Shown here one piece after another: positions 20,132 to 25,339 of a DNA stretch of 25,339 bases. The notes beneath the pieces are model-generated. The model was not told where the DNA came from and ran no database searches. It worked only from the letters and a program-made list of their open reading frames with translations. This stretch comes from Rhizophagus sp. LPA8_4_AMF (taxonomy: Eukaryota > Glomeromycota > Glomeromycetes > Glomerales > Glomeraceae), in assembly GCA_021464525.1 (NCBI GenBank), contig JADRCO010000860.1, positions 1-25,339 of the forward strand, given 5' to 3'. Both the position numbers and the translations under genes were made by a program. Each line of letters starts with the position of its first letter. Position 1 is the stretch's first letter.

Positions 20132-20811
20132 CGGCAATAATTTTCATTATTTCTAAAATAATTTTTTAAAAATAATTGCTTCATTTTAGTAGCATTGAAG
20201 AATGCAATATAGGATTATTATTTCAATCCGATTTTCTTACATAATTATGCTAGAGCCTATACGAAGATCATATAATTTTATAAATAATGAAAAAAGATTA
20301 TCTATCTTATTTTAAAAAGTTTTAGAGATATTACATTTAATGCAATTATTAAATATTTCTTTTAATTATGAATATAGTAAGTGGCTTACGTAGATTTTAT
20401 ATTATGAATAATCATGTAATTTTTATTATTTCACATTTCTTATATTTTTATATACGTATTTCTACACGTCCCATTGGTTTTATGTACACGTTACTTATTA
20501 TTTTGTATACCTATATCCAAAAATACGATACCGAAAAAGTCAAAAGCGTAGAAAAAGAATTTCATTAATTTTTTTTCAACATATGTTACTAGTTTGTTTT
20601 GGACTTATTGACCTGCTGAATGAAGGAAAAGGTCTATTATTAGTCTTATGAATTCTCTATAAACAGATAAAACAGGTAGTGAACTATGCTATAAAGGATG
20701 TCTGTTAAAAGACAAAAAGAGGGAGACTTCACCAATATATTTTTATGTAGGTGGGTAGGAGGCTTATTTCTACTATAGTCATTCCCAATTCCCTACGGGT
20801 AATATTTTAGA
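20132..20811. other. AT-rich stretch, no supported gene
   Basis: A plus-strand frame at 20368-20568 (66 codons, hydrophobic middle, lysine-rich end) has a real ATG but no motif or context and is left as undetermined. From about 20730 the plus strand becomes G-rich, leading into the repeat mosaic. Confidence 0.45.
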
Positions 20812-21056
20812 ATTTTGCTATCAAGGATTTGGGCGGGAAGGTGATTTATAGGATTCTGGGATTTTACCATGGCGGGTTTTTAGGGGTTGATGGGGTTTCT
20901 GGGAGGGGTATATATTGTGTATGAGGGTATGCATTTTTGCTATCAGAAATATGACCAAGTTGGGCGATTTGGGTTCCTTGGATTTTTTACTGGTGGGGTT
21001 TTAGGGATTTTACCAGATTTTTCAGGGTATCCCAGGGCATACATTCTCATACTACT
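20812..21056 (+). repeat. Two degenerate copies of a ~121-bp G-rich unit
   Basis: ATTTTGCTATCAAGG at 20812 and ATTTTTGCTATCAG at 20933 open two units that share, in order, a GGGCG word, GATTTTACC or TTTTTACTGG, a GGGTTTTnAGGG word and a GGGTAT word. The plus strand is unusually G-rich against the AT-rich background. A plus-strand frame over 20887-21069 follows the repeat and is rejected as a gene. Confidence 0.6.
20883..20908 (+). promoter_or_regulatory. Canonical G-quadruplex motif
   Basis: Four G runs of 4, 4, 3 and 4 are separated by loops of 5, 5 and 1 bases (TTGAT, TTTCT, A). This fits the usual G3+N1-7 rule exactly and stands out in such AT-rich DNA. It lies in the first copy of the G-rich repeat; the second copy keeps only part of it. 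Confidence 0.75.
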
Positions 21057-21058
21057 GT

Positions 21059-21435
21059 GGCATTATTAAACAATATTAATGCCATTTTTATTTTTTAGGT
21101 TTTTAGCTTTCCCTCAAAGTGGATTATGATGGTAAGTATTTTTGGATGGGTGTAGTTGTGTAATGGCATTATTAAATAATATTAACACCTTTTTTTTCTA
21201 TTTTTTTTTTAGGTTCTTGGCCTTCTCTCGAAGTGGAATATGACAGTAGGTGTTATTTGGGTGGGTGTATTTGTATAATGGCGTTATGAAATAACATTAA
21301 TACCTTTTTATTTATTTATTTAGATTTCTGGTGCATTCTCTTGAAGTGGAATATGACGGTAGGTGTTAGTTAGGTGGATGTAGTTATATTATGGCATTAT
21401 GAAACAAAATTAACATCATTTTTTTTTATTTAGAC
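21059..21435 (+). repeat. Tandem array of ~106-115-bp units resembling mini-exons
   Basis: Units start with GGCATTAT-type words at 21059, 21165, 21280 and 21393 (the last partial). Each of the first three carries a T-rich tract ending in TAG, a conserved core of 33-35 nt ending AAGTGGAnTATGA, and then GTAAGT or GTAGGT. The unit thus has the layout acceptor, small exon, donor, intron. Cores one and two are 33 nt, a multiple of three; all three can be read as ...KW-(N/I)-M-(T/M). Whether the cores are ever spliced is unknown. Confidence 0.7.
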
Positions 21436-21438
21436 AAA

Positions 21439-21612
21439 TCTCAAGCCAGCTCAAGTCCAGCTCAGCTTGAGCCAGGATCTTTCCTAGCTCAGCTTGACTT
21501 GGACAGGCTAAGCTGAAAAATCCTTTGACTTGGCTCATATTGGCTTGAGCCAGACATTTTTTTCTGGGCCAAGCCAAGCCAGCTTTTGGCTCAGATTGAG
21601 CCAGCTCATGCA
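21439..21612. repeat. AGCTC/GAGCC-rich degenerate repeat
   Basis: Short words AGCTCAAGCC, CAGCTCAGCTTGAGCC and their inverses TTGGCTTGAGCC and GGCTCAGATTGAGCC recur over about 170 bp with higher GC than the surroundings. Direct and inverted copies mix, so the stretch can fold into several short hairpins. No coding frame. It directly follows the mini-exon-like array. Confidence 0.8.
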
Positions 21613-21622
21613 GAGTTTTAGC

Positions 21623-22015
21623 TGAAATGGTGTTTTTTCATGAAAAGATTCCAAACCAGTATTTTTTCATAAAATAATATAAATATGCCGTTTTGGTACT
21701 TTATCAAAAAAATATGAAAAGATGCCAAAATAGCATCTTTTTTCATAAAGTAATATGAAAAATTTCTGTTTTGGTACTTTTTTATTAAAAATTGAAAAGA
21801 TGCCAAAATGGTATCTTTTTTCATTAAAATTAAATAAATGTTATTTTAGTGCTTTTTGCAAAAAAATGAAAAGATGCCATTTCAGCACTTTTTTCTATAA
21901 AAAACCTGAAAATATGTTATTTTGGCATTTTTTTTTATAAAATAACATGAAAAAATGTCATCTTAGCACTTTCTTATAAAAATAATAATAACAAAGATGC
22001 CAAAATGGCATTTTT
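21623..22015. repeat. ~39-bp degenerate tandem array, about ten copies
   Basis: TGAAAAGATGCC-type words recur at about 21641, 21680, 21715, 21756, 21793, 21830, 21867, 21907, 21948 and 21994, a period of 37-46 bp. Better units are quasi-palindromes, with AAGATGCCA followed by TGGCATCTT, and alternate units are partly inverted. Open frames on both strands (21824-21618 minus, 21755-21940 plus) are by-products of the repeat, giving repetitive Phe/Lys/His peptides. Confidence 0.85.
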
Positions 22016-22034
22016 TAAAGAAATATTAAAATAT

Positions 22035-22197
22035 ACACTTGGCAAATTTTAAAGAATTCAGAAATATTTAGTAAAGTTCAAAATAAAATAAAATTATACC
22101 ACCATTCTTGGAACAGTACTTCAAAATTATCATATAATTTTTATTTTATATCAAGCTTTACCAAATATTTCTGAGTTCTTTAAACTTGCTAAGTGTT
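22035..22197. repeat. Imperfect ~63-bp inverted repeat
   Basis: Arm 22035-22097 (ACACTTGGCAAATTTTAAAG...) matches the reverse complement of 22134-22197 with about ten differences, around a 36-bp spacer. It follows the 39-bp array and precedes the CAGTCA repeat. It could be a decayed MITE or the ends of a small foldback element. Confidence 0.8.
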
Positions 22198-22259
22198 CCA
22201 ACCTTTTGAAATTAGCTGTAATTTTTGAATTAAATCATCTAAAATTTAATGTCAGTTAC

Positions 22260-22398
22260 AATAAATTATTCAGTCAAACAGTTGATCAAATGGTCAGTCA
22301 GGTGGTCAGTAAAACCAGTTGGTTAAACAGTCAGTCAAAAGTCTTTGTCTAACCAATATTAGTTACAGTTATAACTGGTTATAACCAGTTACAACTGT
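22260..22398. repeat. CAGTCA/GGTCAGT repeat ending in a 34-bp near-perfect palindrome
   Basis: Words such as CAGTCAAACAG, GGTCAGTCAGGTGGTCAGT and AAACAGTCAGTCAAAAG recur over 22262-22345. At 22365-22398 lies a palindrome with one mismatched pair, centred between 22381 and 22382 (TAACTGGTTATAACCAGTTA is perfect). It can extrude as a cruciform. Confidence 0.8.
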
Positions 22399-22689
22399 GA
22401 CCATTACCATCTCTCATCATAAAATTAAACCAAATAGGGTTGTCATGCTAAAGAATCTGCCACCTTCTTTCACGACAAGTAAAACAGTTTAATTTGTTTA
22501 AACATTATAAAACATTAAATAATATAAACTTGAATTTATTGGATTAAATATTGGGTTTTATTAATAAAACAAAAATAATAAAATTACATTACTTGGAATT
22601 CTAAGACAAAAAAAAATCTTTAAGTAAAAATGTCTCCTTTATCCAAAGTCAAATAAAAGGGTTTATATACTTTATGAAGCATCGTACTG

Positions 22690-22880
22690 ATCAAAAACCC
22701 CAGGTAGTTACCCTGGATGGCATCCCTAGTTTTACCCTAGATGCATCCAGGGTAGTTGGTCAAAAATCCCTAGTTTACCCTGGATGCATCCCGGGTAGTT
22801 GATCATAAATCCCGGGTAGTTACCCTGGATGCACATCCGGGGTAGTACTAGAGATTTTTGACAAATTACCCCTGGATGTA
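22690..22880. repeat. ACCCTGGATGCATCC palindromic tandem repeat
   Basis: About four degenerate units of roughly 50 bp carry TTACCCTGGATGCATCC, (G)GGTAGTT and GATCAAAAATCCC words. The core ACCCTGGATGCATCCAGGGT is a palindrome that appears nearly intact at about 22733-22754. GC is locally high. Units become irregular and partly inverted toward 22880. Confidence 0.8.
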
Positions 22881-22919
22881 AACACTACCTGGGATGATCA
22901 TTGAACTTTTTACACTGGA

Positions 22920-23141
22920 TGTTATATATTGTGTACATCGCAAAATTTTGAAGTAACTTTTGTGTAGGTAATTTTGAAGGTTACTTTTTCTTTCTTTTTT
23001 TTTAATGAAATGTTGATTAATGTTCATTTGTTCTTTTTTTTTGTAGGTCCAGGAAGCTGTAAGACAATCTTCAACATTAGTTCTTATTTTTGTAGGTCCA
23101 AAACGCTGTAAACACGCTTTCAGACTCAATTTTGAAAATAT
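22920..23141 (+). repeat. Tandem pair of T-tract-TAG-GTCC units
   Basis: At 23043 and 23092 (period 49 bp) a T-rich tract ends in GTAG, followed by GTCCAGGAAGCT or GTCCAAAACGCT and then GTAAGA or GTAAAC. As in the array at 21059-21435, the layout imitates acceptor, tiny exon (12 nt) and donor. A related inverted word, CTTCCAGAACCTATA, lies at 23878-23891. The minus-strand frame over 23129-22866 crosses these repeats and is not accepted as a gene. Confidence 0.55.
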
Positions 23142-23930
23142 TCATTTTTATTTTTTCTAAAAAATTCAATTTTTATTTTATTCTGAAAACACAATATTTT
23201 ATTTTATTCAAAAAAAAAAATAATTTATTATTATTTTAAAAAATGCGTTTTTTATTGTTAAAAGTACATTTTTTATTAAAATTTATTAAAATAATTTGGT
23301 TCATTAAAAATATAAAATTATTAAGAAATTAATTTATTAAGAAATTAATTTTTTTATTAAAGATGAGAAGAACCAAAAGAATCTATATTTAAAATTATAA
23401 CTTTTACATAAGAAAATGAAATGAAATTATCTCTATTAAAAATAATAATGTTCAAGTAAAGAATCAAATGGACTTACATGCACGTAAGTAGTAGACGAAG
23501 AGATTAACAAAATTTATTAAAATATTAAAAGATTCATTTTTTTATTAAAAATTATCAAGAAATAAAAAAGAAATAGAAACCAATGAATAATGTTTTAAAA
23601 TAATTTTTTTTAAAAAAAGAAATAAAAGAAATAAAAAATCAAAAAATATTAAAAATAAAAAAACTCAATTTTTAAAAAATATGGTAAAAAAAATGTATTT
23701 TTTTAAAAAAAAAGATAAAAAATGAAATTTTATTAAAATTGAGTCAGAAAGCATACTTTCGTTATTTTAGAACTTACAAAAAATAACATAATTAATGTTC
23801 GTTAAATAAATTAATAAGGAAATTTTTTTTAAAAAAATTATACCTTTGGAATAGGAAGCCAGAACTTGTCTTTTGGCTTCCAGAACCTATAAAAAGAAAA
23901 AATTTTGAAGTAAGGCCACGCAAATTAATA
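23142..23930. other. Very AT-rich low-complexity stretch
   Basis: Mostly A and T runs with GAAATAAAAA and TTTATTAAAA words; no coding frame is credible. A short hairpin at 23854-23881 (GGAAGCCA pairs with TGGCTTCC) contains the inverted GGTTCTGGAAGCC word related to the repeat at 23043. Confidence 0.6.
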
Positions 23931-23939
23931 TTTTCGGTT

Positions 23940-24036
23940 CACTTCACCCGGCCGGGTCACTTTTTCAAAATCCGACCAAAAAATTTTTATATATATAAAA
24001 TTTATCACGTGACTTAAAATCAATTTTATTGGTTAA
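23940..24036. promoter_or_regulatory. CG-rich palindrome with CACGTG and inverted CCAAT words
   Basis: ACCCGGCCGGGT at 23946-23957 is a perfect 12-bp palindrome, the only such GC-rich word in the area. CACGTG (an E-box palindrome) follows at 24006-24011 and ATTGG, an inverted CCAAT word, at 24028-24032. Inverted CGG-type and CACGTG sites are known targets of fungal Zn2Cys6 and bHLH factors. Here they lie beyond the 3' end of the only nearby ORF, so a target gene is not evident; they may be left over from a mobile element or promoter fragment. Confidence 0.4.
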
Positions 24037-24136
24037 AACTTTATTATTACAAATAGTTATTTAAACATTTTTCCGTTTACTTGGCTTCACAAATTTTTTT
24101 TCTTTACTGTTTCTCTTTTTATTTTCAACTGATACA

Positions 24137-25180
24137 CTACATGTGTGAACTTTGTATATTTATACCTTTAGACCTAGATATATCATAAAAAGTATCCCCA
24201 CATGTATATTGAATTTCATCTAAAAATCTTGTTAATTCATCACTTTCATGTGAAGATAACTTTGATTTTGAATATATTACACGCCATTTGTCACACTCTC
24301 CACATTGAATTAGAGTACCTACATTTTTACAGCACTGTGCACTCGGTCTAAAACCCATTTCATTATTATTTTCATTTGATTTTTTTTTCTCTTTTAAAGA
24401 AGGACTATATTCTTCTGTAGTTTCTTGACCATATAGTTCTTCAAAACTTTTATATTTTTTACCATCTAATGTTGGAATTGGATCGGGAAAGTTATGAATT
24501 TTAAGCCATGTTTCAGCGTCACATCTTATAGGATTACAGATGTGACAATCCAACAATCCGCATTTTTTAATTTCAAAAAAATAATGTCGAGACCTACAAC
24601 AGTGATTGTAAAATTCCAGAAATTTAAATTTATTTTGAATACTCTTTTTTGAATTATCTTCTATTGTTAAAGAATCATCAATTAAAAGAAGTGAATTCCA
24701 TAGTGCAATCATTTCCTCCTCAGAAGCTGCTTTAAAAGTTTCAAATGATTCATCTTTTAATTCAAGTCTTTTAACTAAATTTTCCATTAATTCAATAGTA
24801 GGAGATAAACTCTTTAACAACTGTTCTTTTAATTGTGGTTCTTCTTTAGCTTTATTTCGAATATCTTCCATTGAGTTGCAACATTTTATAATTTCTTCAA
24901 ATTCTTCATCCATTTCTGCTCTCATTAATCCAATACACTGCAATCCTAAATTTAAAATAGACATTATACGTTCTACAGGGTTTTTCCAAGAATGTCCTGG
25001 TGATGTACGTACTGCTACTAATAAATCCAAGTCTAATGAAATGAATAATGAGATTAAAGAAAGTTGAACTCGTAAATAATTAACACGATGGTCAGGACCA
25101 CCATCTGTATAGACAAATAAAAATGGATTTTGCATTTCATCATTTTTAAGTATATTATATAATTCTGTATTATGCCGCAT
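24137..25180 (-). CDS. DDE-transposase-like protein with cysteine clusters, truncated at both ends
   Basis: An uninterrupted 347-codon frame, the longest in the window. Near the N-terminus it reads FVYTDGGPDHRVNYL (D26) and then TSPGHSWKNPVERIMSILN (E70); an Asp in TDGG and a Glu in NPVERxMS resemble the last two acids of a DDE-type nuclease. I recall similar proteins, of uncharacterised function, in this fungal group and some invertebrates. A charged helical part (88-180) follows, then C207-x4-C212-x2-C215-x4-C220, C283-C284, and C293-x2-C296 in IQCGECDKWR, likely zinc-binding. The first catalytic Asp expected upstream is missing: the frame is open only a few codons beyond the ATG (FQPSSP) before a stop, where a (GAGTC)n repeat begins. 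The C-terminus stops soon after C327, without the last cysteines I would expect. Coding potential is clear; function is doubtful. Confidence 0.7.
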   Translation of the reverse strand: MRHNTELYNILKNDEMQNPFLFVYTDGGPDHRVNYLRVQLSLISLFISLDLDLLVAVRTSPGHSWKNPVERIMSILNLGLQCIGLMRAEMDEEFEEIIKCCNSMEDIRNKAKEEPQLKEQLLKSLSPTIELMENLVKRLELKDESFETFKAASEEEMIALWNSLLLIDDSLTIEDNSKKSIQNKFKFLEFYNHCCRSRHYFFEIKKCGLLDCHICNPIRCDAETWLKIHNFPDPIPTLDGKKYKSFEELYGQETTEEYSPSLKEKKKSNENNNEMGFRPSAQCCKNVGTLIQCGECDKWRVIYSKSKLSSHESDELTRFLDEIQYTCGDTFYDISRSKGINIQSSHM

Positions 25181-25204
25181 TGGACTAGATGGTTGGAATT
25201 AGTG

Positions 25205-25317
25205 CTCCGAACGAGTCGAGTTGAGTCGATTTTTGAACCAAATCATACTCAACTCAGAAAATCGAGTCGAGTCGAGTCGAGTCTAAAATATAATATTTTT
25301 TAGACTCGACTCGACTC
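25205..25317. repeat. (GAGTC)n repeat with a 20-bp perfect hairpin
   Basis: GAGTCGAGTTGAGTCGA is followed by an inverted CTCAACTCAG, then a run of GAGTC units. Arm 25269-25288 is the exact reverse complement of 25298-25317, around a 9-nt AT loop. The element starts about 20 bp upstream of the ATG of the transposase-like ORF, exactly where its protein similarity should continue, so it marks the 5' breakpoint. It probably extends beyond the window in altered form. Confidence 0.88.
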
Positions 25318-25339
25318 AATTTGTAAAAAACATCAACTC

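Noticed and set aside
19966-20184. Minus-strand frame crossing the inverted repeat
   Set aside because: Its body is the repeat arm and spacer; no independent sign of coding.
21618-21940. Frames on both strands in the 39-bp array
   Set aside because: Repetitive peptides created by the tandem units.
21623-22015. CRISPR-like array
   Set aside because: Units are degenerate, without fixed repeats alternating with unique spacers, and the genome is eukaryotic.
22866-23129. Minus-strand frame of 87 codons
   Set aside because: Crosses the GTAGGTCC tandem pair and a T-rich tract; starts within repeats and has no motif.
24876-25067. Plus-strand frame inside the transposase-like ORF
   Set aside because: Antisense shadow of the longer minus-strand coding frame.
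1-25339. tRNA or rRNA genes
   Set aside because: No B-box-like GGTTCRANTCC with a matching A-box or acceptor stem, and no rRNA-like GC-rich conserved block, was seen by eye; a covariance search was not possible.

Overview
The window looks like nuclear DNA of a fungus with a strongly AT-rich, repeat-laden genome, most likely a Rhizophagus-type arbuscular mycorrhizal fungus (Glomeromycotina). This is inferred from the very low GC, short spliceosomal introns (76-113 nt) with GTA-type donors and TAG/CAG acceptors, a SAM-methyltransferase family that is strongly expanded in those fungi, and a mix of hAT, LINE, Tc1/mariner and Ty3 relics. No database was searched.

Layout. 1-414: a T50 run, then an AT-rich upstream region with a perfect 26-bp inverted repeat. 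415-3588: two intact-looking, intron-containing class I methyltransferase genes of one family, arranged tail to tail. 3589-8132: mostly non-coding, holding a frameshifted plus-strand coding remnant (5157-5472) and a decayed multi-exon minus-strand gene (5947-8132). 8133-17100: a graveyard of short coding scraps, nearly all on the minus strand. Recognisable pieces are two CCHC zinc knuckles, two hAT transposase pieces, LINE reverse-transcriptase blocks, a Tc1/mariner C-terminal piece split by a small repeat, and a Ty3/gypsy-type integrase core. 17100-19900: little beyond low complexity and one possible DNA-transposon end. 19918-20131: a perfect 56-bp inverted repeat enclosing 102 bp. 20812-23141: a dense mosaic of different tandem and inverted repeats, including a G-quadruplex motif and a tandem array whose units look like small exons with splice signals. 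24137-25180: a long minus-strand ORF resembling a DDE-type transposase, truncated at both ends and bordered upstream by a (GAGTC)n hairpin.

Only the two methyltransferases look like functional host genes. The 347-codon transposase-like ORF is open but incomplete. No tRNA, rRNA or CRISPR array was recognised by eye. No new multi-gene system is evident. The most unusual signals are the mini-exon-like array, the perfect inverted-repeat element, the hairpin at the transposase breakpoint and the one-strand bias of the relics.
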